Positions 1 to 6,909 of a DNA stretch of 8,795 bases are shown here, in pieces; positions within the stretch are counted from its first letter, which is position 1, and each line of letters opens with the position of its first letter. The notes under the pieces are model-generated. The model made no database searches. It had not been told where the DNA came from and worked only from the letters and a program-made list of their open reading frames with translations. This stretch comes from Anaerolineae bacterium. Lineage in GTDB: Bacteria > Chloroflexota > Anaerolineae > B4-G1 > SLSP01. Position numbers and translations under genes: made by a program. The stretch is from the NCBI GenBank assembly GCA_021159805.1, contig JAGHDT010000555.1, forward strand, positions 1-8,795, in the 5' to 3' direction.

Positions 1-1315
1 GATAGGTCAGTGTCTCTGAAGCTGCAGCCGAGATTTCGTGGTCAAGTAGGTTACGCTGCTCACCAGGATCAACGGCCAGATCGAAGAAGAGCGACGGCGC
101 ATCCCGGAAGAGCACATACTTATACTGCCGCCACCGGATCATCCGGAACTCCGTCCCGGCACCCCAGCGCGGGCTCAACGCATCACAGAAAATCGGTCTC
201 TCCACCGGTGAGGCTTCCCCACGCACCACGCCACTCAGATCCGCGCCATCCAGATCCTCCGGCCCATCTGCGCCGGCAAAACCACAGAGGGTGGGGAAAA
301 GATCGACGAGCCCGACGGGCGTCGTAACAACGCGCGCCGGCTCCACACCGTTGCGCTGCTCAGGAAGGGAGACGATCAGTGGTACCCGGGTGCAGGCCTC
401 ATACCAGCCATTCTTCCACCACACACCGTGCTCGCCCGCCATCTCACCGTGATCGGTGGTATAGACGATGATCGTATCGTCCAGGAGACCATCGGCATCG
501 AGCCGCACCAGCAGATCGCCGATCACCTCATCCAGATAGCTCACGTTGGCGAAGTAAGCCGCGCGAGCGCGCAGCATCTCATCGTGATCGATGGCGTCGA
601 CCTTGAATCCCTCGCGCATTCCCACGCTCATCGGATGATCGTACGCATCGCCGGCAGCGGGCACCTTGGGCTCGGTGACGCCGTCAGGCCAATAGGCATC
701 AATATGACGACTCGGCGCCGTCAGCGGGAAGTGAGGCCGGCTGAAAGACGCGCACAGGAACCACGGCTGATCTGGATTCGCGTGAGCGTGCTCGCGCAGC
801 CAGGCCACCGTCTCCTGAGCCACGACCGTGTCTTGAAGCAAACTCTCGGGCACTGCAGTCACACCGGCATCCGCCGTGCGCGACCGCATGCTGTCTTTCC
901 CACCCCGGTTCAACGGCTCCCACTGGTGTCCCGTCTTACCGGTGAGATCGCCATAGGGACGGTGCTGGAAGCCCACAAACTGCTGGTTCCCGCCGAGGTG
1001 CATCTTGCCCACGAGACAGGTCGCATAGCCGGCGTCGGCCAGCGCTTGTGGCATCGTGACAAGCTCGGGGCGCAGCACCACGCAGTTGTTCCAGGCCCCG
1101 CACTTCCGCACCTCCTTACCCGTCAGCTGACACAGTCGCGACGGCGTGCACAGCGGCATCTGGCAATAGGCATCGGTGAAACGCGTCCCGTGAGCCGCCA
1201 GCCGGTCGAACGTCGGCGTCGACACCGGCTCGCCGCCCTCCTCAGGCGAAACGTGCCCCATAAACCGAAAGCTGTGTTCATCACTGAGCAGGTAGAGTAT
1301 ATTGGGTTGAGACAT
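1..1315 (-). CDS. Sulfatase 2, CxPSR type, C-terminus cut by window edge
   Basis: Probable formylglycine-dependent sulfatase of the alkaline phosphatase superfamily, which removes sulfate esters, most likely from a sugar. From the ATG at 1315 the frame stays open for 438 codons to the window edge. Visible marks are an N-terminal NILYLLSDEHS strand with putative metal ligands D12/E13, the formylglycine motif C56-T-P-S-R60, VGKMHLGG near 102-109, a SRPHFPL histidine region near 192-198, TTDHGEMAGEHG near 287-297 (D288/H289 as metal ligands) and the typical C-terminal DPGEQRNL at 416-423. Family proteins usually run some tens of residues further. GGAGGT lies 3-4 nt upstream of the ATG and supports the start. 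There is no signal peptide, so the protein is probably cytoplasmic. It is only distantly similar to the other sulfatase here and probably acts on a different linkage. No maturase gene is visible. The family is secure; the substrate is unknown. Confidence 0.93.
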   Translation of the reverse strand, partial: MSQPNILYLLSDEHSFRFMGHVSPEEGGEPVSTPTFDRLAAHGTRFTDAYCQMPLCTPSRLCQLTGKEVRKCGAWNNCVVLRPELVTMPQALADAGYATCLVGKMHLGGNQQFVGFQHRPYGDLTGKTGHQWEPLNRGGKDSMRSRTADAGVTAVPESLLQDTVVAQETVAWLREHAHANPDQPWFLCASFSRPHFPLTAPSRHIDAYWPDGVTEPKVPAAGDAYDHPMSVGMREGFKVDAIDHDEMLRARAAYFANVSYLDEVIGDLLVRLDADGLLDDTIIVYTTDHGEMAGEHGVWWKNGWYEACTRVPLIVSLPEQRNGVEPARVVTTPVGLVDLFPTLCGFAGADGPEDLDGADLSGVVRGEASPVERPIFCDALSPRWGAGTEFRMIRWRQYKYVLFRDAPSLFFDLAVDPGEQRNLLDHEISAAASETLTY

Positions 1316-1335
1316 AAGACCTCCGAGCAGAATCA

Positions 1336-1350
1336 AGAATCAGCGAATGG
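1336..1350. repeat. Left arm of a perfect 15-bp inverted repeat
   Basis: AGAATCAGCGAATGG here is the exact reverse complement of CCATTCGCTGATTCT at 1496-1510. The arms are 145 bp apart, too far for a normal intrinsic terminator, but they sit inside the larger opposed octamer arrays and could bring them together as a long imperfect stem in RNA. Confidence 0.8.
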
Positions 1351-1431
1351 AAGAATCACAGAATCGGAGAATGCAGAATCAGAGAACGAACGAAAAGGCG
1401 AAGTACCGGCCCACTGATTGCGCCCTGTCCC

Positions 1432-1437
1432 AGTATA
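1432..1437 (-). promoter_or_regulatory. Possible -10 element for sulfatase 2
   Basis: On the minus strand this reads TATACT, one mismatch from the sigma-70 -10 consensus. It lies in the only non-repetitive, AT-richer part of the spacer, about 117 nt before the sulfatase 2 ATG. No convincing -35 hexamer was found at 15-18 bp upstream, so this is a weak candidate. Confidence 0.2.
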
Positions 1438-1495
1438 AGACCAAAATACAGAGCAAAGCACCGTCTATCGCCTTGTCGCTTGCTCGCCCTGTCGG

Positions 1496-1510
1496 CCATT
1501 CGCTGATTCT
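1496..1510. repeat. Right arm of a perfect 15-bp inverted repeat
   Basis: This is the partner of 1336-1350. It lies within the exactly 8-bp-spaced ATTC series that continues to 1533 and runs into the stop codon of the GH63-like gene. Confidence 0.8.
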
Positions 1511-1527
1511 GCCATTCTGCCATTCTT

Positions 1528-2751
1528 TCATTCTTCCGCCTCCTGCCACAACCGCGCCATCGCGATCAGCGGGTTGTGGCCCAGGTAATCCCGGCAGGGC
1601 GTGTTGTGGGAAGTATTGGGCTTGCGGAGCAGTAACTCGGGTGCACCACCTTCTGGGTGATAGAACTCCCAGATGGTGCCCGTCCGGCCAAACTGCTCGG
1701 CAGACCGATCCAGAGCTCGCTCCAGCAAGAGGCGTGCCGCGTCGGCCCGCCCATAGCGCAGACAGCCCCAGGCCGCCCAGTAAGTCATGCTGTTCCACGT
1801 CGGCCCACGCCACATTCGCAGCTCAAAATCGGGCTCATCAACACCCACAGTGGACACCGGATGCGCCGTGAAGAACCGCTGTGGATTGAGCAAGTTCTCA
1901 TCGATCACGCGCCGCGCTTGTGACTCCGTAGCCGCGCCGACCACCATCGGCCACATTCCTTCCAGAGCCATCGGGCGTCGGTCTGGGTGGTTGACGGACC
2001 AGCTATCGTGGAAGAAGCCGGTCTCCTCACTGAAAAGCTCACGCTGGATGAAAGCACGCAGTCGAGCAGCCTTGGCGCCGTACAGACCCGTCGTCGTTCC
2101 CAGCCGTGCGCCCCAATCCTCTGCCGCCGTGTACAACAGGTACATGTGCGCGCTCGCATCAACGCAGGCGAAGGGACCGGGCTGGACGTCCTTGAAGCGC
2201 ACGCCCTCGTCCACCCCGCTCTCCCAGTCAAACGTCAGGATGTCGGAGTAGTAGAAGCCCTGCGGCTCGGCACGGCGATGTTGCTCAAACCAATGGATCT
2301 GCCGGATCAACGGATCATAGACCCGCGCGAGGATACCATCATCGTGTGCGAAATCAGCATAGGCCTGCGCCGCCATCGGCCAGACCGGCGGATGCGAGGT
2401 CCGGTTGCTCCAGCGAGGCGACCTGCGGCTCGGGTCATCCGCCCGCGGCATCCAAACCGCGCCGGGCAGCATGCCGTCTTCGGACTGGACCGATAGATAG
2501 TTCAGCAACTGCTGGCGTGCATGCTCGGGCTCGTCAAATTGCGTGTCAAGGAACGCGTGGATGGCATCCCAGTGGCCAAAGGCAGGCCCGTAGCAGTACC
2601 CCGGGCCGATCTCCTCCCACGGATAGAGAAAGGGAACCTGGGCGGGATGCGTCGACCGTCCGTGGAGCTCCGCGACGTACGTCAGCATCTCACGCCAGGA
2701 CGGCTTCCCCAAGATCTGTACCGCATTGAGCAGGGCAGTTAGCGTCGCCAT
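1528..2751 (-). CDS. GH63-like (alpha/alpha)6-barrel glycoside hydrolase
   Basis: Probable inverting exo-type glycosidase of the GH63/GH37-like (alpha/alpha)6 group, acting on an oligosaccharide or glycoside in the cytoplasm, as no signal peptide is present. In the 407-aa protein counted from the ATG, the marks are YPWEEIGPGYCYGPAFGHWD near 43-62 (the position of the FWDT-type region), FDWESGVDEGVRF near 174-186 with the WESGxD aspartate at about 181 as expected catalytic acid, RMWRGPTWNSMTYW near 312-325, IWEFYHP near 360-366 with a glutamate at about 362 as candidate base, and a DYLGHNPL tail near 388-395. These patterns match bacterial GH63 mannosylglycerate/glucosylglycerate hydrolase-type enzymes, but the exact substrate is not readable. 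It is a single catalytic domain without the N-terminal beta-sandwich of large GH63 enzymes. A TTG one codon upstream is possible, but the ATG is better placed behind AAGGGGGG. Its TGA lies inside an octamer repeat. Confidence 0.82.
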   Translation of the reverse strand: MATLTALLNAVQILGKPSWREMLTYVAELHGRSTHPAQVPFLYPWEEIGPGYCYGPAFGHWDAIHAFLDTQFDEPEHARQQLLNYLSVQSEDGMLPGAVWMPRADDPSRRSPRWSNRTSHPPVWPMAAQAYADFAHDDGILARVYDPLIRQIHWFEQHRRAEPQGFYYSDILTFDWESGVDEGVRFKDVQPGPFACVDASAHMYLLYTAAEDWGARLGTTTGLYGAKAARLRAFIQRELFSEETGFFHDSWSVNHPDRRPMALEGMWPMVVGAATESQARRVIDENLLNPQRFFTAHPVSTVGVDEPDFELRMWRGPTWNSMTYWAAWGCLRYGRADAARLLLERALDRSAEQFGRTGTIWEFYHPEGGAPELLLRKPNTSHNTPCRDYLGHNPLIAMARLWQEAEE

Positions 2752-2756
2752 CAAAG

Positions 2757-2764
2757 CCCCCCTT
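2757..2764 (-). promoter_or_regulatory. Ribosome binding site for the GH63-like gene
   Basis: AAGGGGGG on the minus strand ends 5 nt before the ATG at 2751. This spacing favours that ATG over the TTG at 2754. Confidence 0.55.
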
Positions 2765-2787
2765 GACGATAGGAAATCGCGCCGGAC

Positions 2788-4023
2788 CTAGCCGGCGTTC
2801 ACCGCATCCAGCATCGCCACGATGTTCTGCGGCGGCACATCCGCCATGATGTTGTGAACCTGCTGAAAGACGAAACCGCCGCCGTGTGACAACGTCGTCA
2901 CCTGCCGGCTCACCTCCGCGACGACGTCGTCGGGGGTGCCGCGCGGCAGGACGTGCTGCGTATCGCAGCCACCACCCCAAAGACACAGATCCCGGCCATA
3001 TTCCTGCTTGAGGGCCACGGCTTCCATAGACCGGGCCGAGGTCTGGATGGGCTGCAGAATATCGAGACCCGCCTCGATAAAGTCCGGGATGAACGGCTCG
3101 ATACTGCCGCAGGAGTGCAACATCACTTTGACATCCGCCAGCTCCCTAGCGCGCATCCACATCGCGCGGTGGCGGGGGAAGAACATCTCGTGATACATCT
3201 TCGGCGAGATCTGCGGTCCACGCTGCATGCCCAGGTCATCGCCAAACATAACGATGTCGATGTAGGGCCCGACAGCGGAGAGGAACTTCTCCAAGTTCGC
3301 CAGATGCATCTCGGTCAACTTGTCCAGAAAGCGGTGCATACGCGCCGGCTCCAATGCAAGTCGCATAAGGAAGTTGTCCATTCGGAATAGAAACTGGCCC
3401 CACTCCATGAGATTGCCACCGAACAGCCCGATGATCGCGCGATCCGATGAGGCTCGGAAGCGCTTTGCCCCTTCAGCCAACTGCTTCAGGCCGGCATCAT
3501 CGAATCCGATGGGTGCAGGAGGCGCGCCCAACGTCGCCCACATCACCTTATCCATCGCAGCAGCAAGATCAGAGAAATCGCCGCCGCCATCGTCAAGCCA
3601 GGGGAAGCACGTCTGCTCGAAGTAGAGGCTGCCCTCTTTCTGGATAGCAATCAGCGTGCCATCAGGATCGAGGATCTGCCAGTCGTCACCCACCTTGGTA
3701 GGTTGGATAAAGGCCGGGATCTTGCAGGGCGTGCCATCCGGCAGGACCCAATCACGCCAGTCCTCTGAATTCAGCGCAAATCCGCGGCCCATCTCGATCA
3801 CATCCACGTGGAAGCGCTCCAGGACCGGTGGCTCCACAATCGCCAACTGCTGGACGAAATCGTAGACGTAGATATCACCGGATGTTATGCCCAGATGCTG
3901 CTTCAGCTTGTTGTAGGCGATCGCCATAATCCCCGAGGACCGGTGCCCACTGAAATCAACCGGGACACGATCGGGCACTCGGTGGTTCACTGCCCCCATC
4001 ACTCTCTCACGCGACGTCGTCAT
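2788..4023 (-). CDS. URO-D superfamily protein, methyltransferase-like
   Basis: This 411-aa protein has the uroporphyrinogen decarboxylase (URO-D) TIM-barrel fold signature but is unlikely to be HemE: the N-terminal HemE arginine motif is absent, and VPDRVPVDFSG stands in its place near 16-26. Visible motifs are MFGDDLGMQRGPQISPKMY near 259-277, HSCGSIEPFIPDFIEAGLDILQP near 303-325, WGGGCD near 349-354 and VHNIMADVPPQNIVAM near 389-404. H303, C305 and C353 reproduce the HxC...C zinc-ligand pattern of the corrinoid-linked methyltransferases MtaA and CmuA, so methyl transfer or demethylation is the more likely chemistry; this is inference. No corrinoid-binding protein is visible in the window. 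The start overlaps the GT2 gene by 17 bp, implying translational coupling. An in-frame GTG one codon upstream sits too close to the ribosome binding site, so the ATG is chosen. Confidence 0.85.
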   Translation of the reverse strand: MTTSRERVMGAVNHRVPDRVPVDFSGHRSSGIMAIAYNKLKQHLGITSGDIYVYDFVQQLAIVEPPVLERFHVDVIEMGRGFALNSEDWRDWVLPDGTPCKIPAFIQPTKVGDDWQILDPDGTLIAIQKEGSLYFEQTCFPWLDDGGGDFSDLAAAMDKVMWATLGAPPAPIGFDDAGLKQLAEGAKRFRASSDRAIIGLFGGNLMEWGQFLFRMDNFLMRLALEPARMHRFLDKLTEMHLANLEKFLSAVGPYIDIVMFGDDLGMQRGPQISPKMYHEMFFPRHRAMWMRARELADVKVMLHSCGSIEPFIPDFIEAGLDILQPIQTSARSMEAVALKQEYGRDLCLWGGGCDTQHVLPRGTPDDVVAEVSRQVTTLSHGGGFVFQQVHNIMADVPPQNIVAMLDAVNAG

Positions 4024-5530
4024 CACAACCTCCCTTCACTGAGTCCTGCACGGCAATCCCTGACTCCGGCTGGCGAGTTGCACCACGACGAGCCGCCAGC
4101 GCCTGCACCAAAGTCAAACTCAGAATCATAAGCTGCCCGGCCGCGTAGCTCGCCACGAGCGGGACCAGGTGCGCATGGTCCAGATTCAGCGCCAGCCAGA
4201 TCGCTGCGAAGACATAGATACCGATCAGCACTTCGCCAACCCACGTCGCGCCGGCCCGTGGCCTGTACGCCGAGGTCTGCCAGCGGTCGGCCCGGCGACG
4301 TAGGCGGTACTTGGGCGTCCGCACGAACGCCCCTCCCCAATGCCGCAGCCCATCTAGGACGGCCAGCGTCAGGCTCCACGCCATACCGAGCCATAGAAAC
4401 ATCAAGGCCGGATAGACCAGAATCCGTCGCGGCCAGTCACGGTAGAGGGTCATCTGCCCCAGGACATACAACACCGGCGGTATTGAAGCCAGGGCACCCA
4501 ACCAGAGCGAGAAGTCGGAGAAGTGCGGGTCCGTCAGCACCATCGGCAGGGTCAGCAAGATCATGGCCAACAGCAACGGTTGGTTGAAATACCCACTCAA
4601 GTGCAGCAGGGCCATCACCTTCTGCCAGAGATTGAGACGCCGAGAGCGCACAATCGGTCCGGCCAACTTCCGCAGACACTGAGACGCCCCCTTGGCCCAG
4701 CGTGCCTGCTGCGCCTTGAAAGCCACCACCAGTGGCGTCAACTCGGCGGGCACGACCACATCCGGCAGATAGAGCACGCGCCACCCCACAAGCTGGGCGC
4801 GGTAGCTCAGGTCAAGATCCTCCGTCAGCGTATCGGCACTCCACCCGCCCGCGTCCTCAATCGCAGCTTGTCGCCACACCCCGGCTGCGCCGTTGAAATT
4901 CATCAGCAGGCCTGAGCGGTTGCGAGCCAGGTGTTCCACGGTGAAGTGCGCGTCCAATGCAAGTGCCTGGATGCGCGTCATCAGCGAATACTCAGCGTTC
5001 AGATGCGTCCACCGCGCCTGCACCATGCCCAATCCCGGGTCCGACAGGAAATAGGGAACGGTCTGCCGCAGAAAGTCCGGGGCCGGGCAGAAATCAGCGT
5101 CGAAGATCGCCACCAGCTCGCCACACGCTTGAGTCAGGCCCGCAGCCAGCGCGCCGGCCTTGTATCCGATAGGTTCGGCGCGACGAATCGCCTCTATCTT
5201 AAGGCCGGTACGTTGAAGACGCAAGACCTCGGCTGTCACCGTGGCGGCGGTCTCATCCTCGGAATCATCCAGGATCTGAATCTCCAAACGGTCCCTGGGC
5301 CAGTCCAGTGCAGCGACAGCCTCAACAATCTGACGCGCAACGTGTTGTTCGTTGCGCAGCGGAACCTGAACGGTGACAGACGGCAGCTCCCCCTCCGGGA
5401 CCACCGGTATCTGCGGAGAGGGATCGCGGCGATGGATGAGATACAAGACAATCAGGACGACAGCTTGGGCCGCACACGTCGCCAGGCCGAGCAGGGTCGT
5501 CGTATAGAGCACGCGCACGAGATGCGTCAT
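4007..5530 (-). CDS. Membrane GT2 glycosyltransferase, cellulose synthase-like
   Basis: This 507-aa integral-membrane family 2 glycosyltransferase probably polymerises or transfers sugar from a nucleotide sugar on the cytoplasmic face and may extrude the product. The order is one N-terminal membrane segment (about 7-31), a catalytic domain with PLRNE (57-61), LDDSED (87-92), FDAD (143-146), TEDLDLSYR (236-244) and QQARW (274-278), then about five hydrophobic segments (near 305-333, 340-360, 370-393, 430-450 and 455-480). This is the full D,D,D,Q(Q/R)xRW set of processive synthases. GAFVRTPK (400-407) sits between membrane segments, where BcsA has its FxVTxK gating loop. There is no PilZ domain, so no c-di-GMP control is evident. 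The length and layout resemble CslA-type or beta-mannan/beta-glucan synthases. It starts 5 bp after the MFS stop with no clear ribosome binding site, so it is probably coupled. The sugar specificity is unknown. Confidence 0.93.
   Translation of the reverse strand: MTHLVRVLYTTTLLGLATCAAQAVVLIVLYLIHRRDPSPQIPVVPEGELPSVTVQVPLRNEQHVARQIVEAVAALDWPRDRLEIQILDDSEDETAATVTAEVLRLQRTGLKIEAIRRAEPIGYKAGALAAGLTQACGELVAIFDADFCPAPDFLRQTVPYFLSDPGLGMVQARWTHLNAEYSLMTRIQALALDAHFTVEHLARNRSGLLMNFNGAAGVWRQAAIEDAGGWSADTLTEDLDLSYRAQLVGWRVLYLPDVVVPAELTPLVVAFKAQQARWAKGASQCLRKLAGPIVRSRRLNLWQKVMALLHLSGYFNQPLLLAMILLTLPMVLTDPHFSDFSLWLGALASIPPVLYVLGQMTLYRDWPRRILVYPALMFLWLGMAWSLTLAVLDGLRHWGGAFVRTPKYRLRRRADRWQTSAYRPRAGATWVGEVLIGIYVFAAIWLALNLDHAHLVPLVASYAAGQLMILSLTLVQALAARRGATRQPESGIAVQDSVKGGCDDDVA
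4028..4036 (-). promoter_or_regulatory. Ribosome binding site inside the GT2 gene
   Basis: AAGGGAGGT on the minus strand lies within the last codons of the GT2 gene, 4-5 nt before the ATG of the URO-D gene. It decides that start over the GTG at 4026 and supports re-initiation by ribosomes finishing the GT2 gene. Confidence 0.7.
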
Positions 5531-5535
5531 CGGGG

Positions 5536-6843
5536 CTATCCGGAGGCTGCGGCACGACCGCGGCTCTCGCGGTTGCCCCGGTCACTGAGAAAGAGCCCGA
5601 AACCGGCGAGACGAACACACGTCCCCAGGATCAGGGCGCCGCCAAGTCCGATGTAGGCGGTGAGCCACGTGCTGATCAGAGGCCCCACGATAGATTCCAG
5701 ATACTGCAATGTCTGAGCCACAGCCACGAACATCGCACCGCCTTCCTCCGGCACGGTCTCCATCAACTTGTCGAAGAACACCAGATTGACGCCGGCCTGG
5801 AAAATGCTGGTGACCCCGGCGAGCACGATCATGACCCCCACCTGATGGGTCACTGCCGTTAGTGCAGGATACAGCGCCATGACAAACGTCGTCGCCAGGA
5901 GCACAAACCGTGACCCCCGTCGCTTGCGTAAACGGGGCCAAAGATAGTAGCCAACGAGCAACATGATCCGCTGTGCCGTCGCGATTATGCTGATCTGGGC
6001 ATCGGTCGCCTGCAGTTCCCGCACATAGTAGAGCGCAAAGAGCGGTATCACCAGGTGCGAGCCCATGATGTAGACCAACCGCTTGAAGACAATACTGACG
6101 TAGGGCTTCTCCGCCCAGATTGCCTTCGCCAGATCACCTATCTGCCCCATCCACGGCTCGCTGCGCTCAAAAGTGGCGTCAGGCTCGGTCTCAGGGAGAT
6201 CAATGCGGCGGGAGAAAACGAGGCTGATCACGGCGCCGGCAGCAGCGAAACTGATAAAGGCAATCTCATAGTTGAGCGGAAAGGGGACGCGGTCCAGAAT
6301 CTGGCCAACAACCAGCGTCATAGCAGCGCCAACGATCGCAATCGTCGACCAGCGCCGGCTGAGCAGCGCAAAGCGGTGCTCGGGGCCGGCGATGGCATTC
6401 ATCATGACGGAGAAGGCAACGGAGAGCAAGGCCTGGGGGATGCTGGAGATCAGCACCATAGCGAGAATTGCACGGATCGCGTATTCGGCCGGCAGCAGCA
6501 GCGACGCCAACCCCACCCCGCCATAGGTCAGCAGCCGGATGAAGCGGGCGCCGCTGTACCAGGGCACGATATTACGCCGAGTCTGGAGGAAGCCGGCCAT
6601 CACGAGGCCCAGGAAAAGCCCTACTATTCCAGGAATCGCGCTGAGAAGCCCAACCTGCTGATTTGTCGCGCCCAGCCGCGTGAGAAAGACAGCCAGGAAG
6701 GGAGTGACGGCCATGACCAGCCCGACCCCCAGGGCATCCATCTGCGTGTAGACGAAGTTTCTGCGCTGTCTACGTGTCAAGCCCGCGGGATGGCTGCGCA
6801 GACGCAGCCGGCGCCAGGGAGCTAGTAGCTGACCTGACCGCAT
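5536..6843 (-). CDS. MFS transporter, about 12 membrane segments
   Basis: Major facilitator superfamily permease of the inner membrane, 435 aa from the ATG. Two bundles of about six hydrophobic segments (roughly residues 37-215 and 255-425) are separated by a hydrophilic loop near 216-245 (SRRIDLPETEPDATFERSE). Basic loops such as QTRRN and RLRKRRGSR follow the positive-inside rule. MFS proteins move small solutes with a proton or sodium gradient; the solute cannot be read here, but the neighbours suggest a sulfated, methylated or plain oligosaccharide, sugar or osmolyte, and import is more likely than export if the enzymes are catabolic. The ATG at 6843 is preferred because AGGTG lies 9 nt upstream. 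A GTG at 6855, adding four residues, has no ribosome binding site but cannot be excluded. The basic N-terminus (WRRLRLRSHPAGLTRRQRR) is not a signal peptide. Confidence 0.9.
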   Translation of the reverse strand: MRSGQLLAPWRRLRLRSHPAGLTRRQRRNFVYTQMDALGVGLVMAVTPFLAVFLTRLGATNQQVGLLSAIPGIVGLFLGLVMAGFLQTRRNIVPWYSGARFIRLLTYGGVGLASLLLPAEYAIRAILAMVLISSIPQALLSVAFSVMMNAIAGPEHRFALLSRRWSTIAIVGAAMTLVVGQILDRVPFPLNYEIAFISFAAAGAVISLVFSRRIDLPETEPDATFERSEPWMGQIGDLAKAIWAEKPYVSIVFKRLVYIMGSHLVIPLFALYYVRELQATDAQISIIATAQRIMLLVGYYLWPRLRKRRGSRFVLLATTFVMALYPALTAVTHQVGVMIVLAGVTSIFQAGVNLVFFDKLMETVPEEGGAMFVAVAQTLQYLESIVGPLISTWLTAYIGLGGALILGTCVRLAGFGLFLSDRGNRESRGRAAASG

Positions 6844-6909
6844 CCCCTCATTCACCTGGCCGGCAGAAGATCACTACCGGCGCAATCAACAGCCCCGAGT
6901 TCACACCCA

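Larger units (their letters stand above)
1316..1527. repeat. Intergenic spacer with inverted arms of octamer-periodic repeats
   Basis: The spacer between the GH63-like gene and sulfatase 2 is mostly degenerate repeats with an 8-bp period. On the plus strand GAAT starts at 1330, 1337, 1345, 1353, 1361, 1369 and 1376, followed by GAAC at 1384, GAAA at 1392 and GAAG at 1400. On the other side the complement, ATTC, starts at 1498, 1506, 1514, 1522 and 1530, exactly 8 bp apart. TCG at 1468, 1476, 1484, 1492 and 1500 continues the same register inward. The two arms are in opposite orientation and share a perfect 15-bp inverted repeat. The middle (about 1404-1462) is non-repetitive and more AT-rich. 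No gene is supported here. Confidence 0.8.

Noticed and set aside
428..1417. Long plus-strand open frame opposite sulfatase 2
   Set aside because: It lies antisense to a gene with clear sulfatase motifs, its translation is rich in H, R and A without recognisable motifs, and it runs into the repeat spacer. It is a high-GC shadow frame.
1330..1533. CRISPR array
   Set aside because: Units are 8 bp with degenerate sequence and no spacers of 25-40 bp, and the two arms are in opposite orientation. This is not a CRISPR structure.
2781..2796. GCCGG...CCGGC hairpin at the URO-D stop as a terminator
   Set aside because: The stem is only five base pairs, and no T-run follows on the minus strand before the closely placed GH63-like gene.
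2788..4023. HemE (heme biosynthesis uroporphyrinogen decarboxylase)
   Set aside because: The conserved HemE N-terminal arginine motif is absent and the HxC...C pattern points to the methyltransferase branch; the context has no heme genes.
4931..5656. Plus-strand open frame spanning parts of the GT2 and MFS genes
   Set aside because: It is antisense across two motif-bearing genes and has no family features or ribosome binding site.
6055..6825. Plus-strand 256-residue frame opposite the MFS gene
   Set aside because: Its composition (H, D, Q, E and R rich) is the mirror of membrane-protein codons on the other strand; no coding support.
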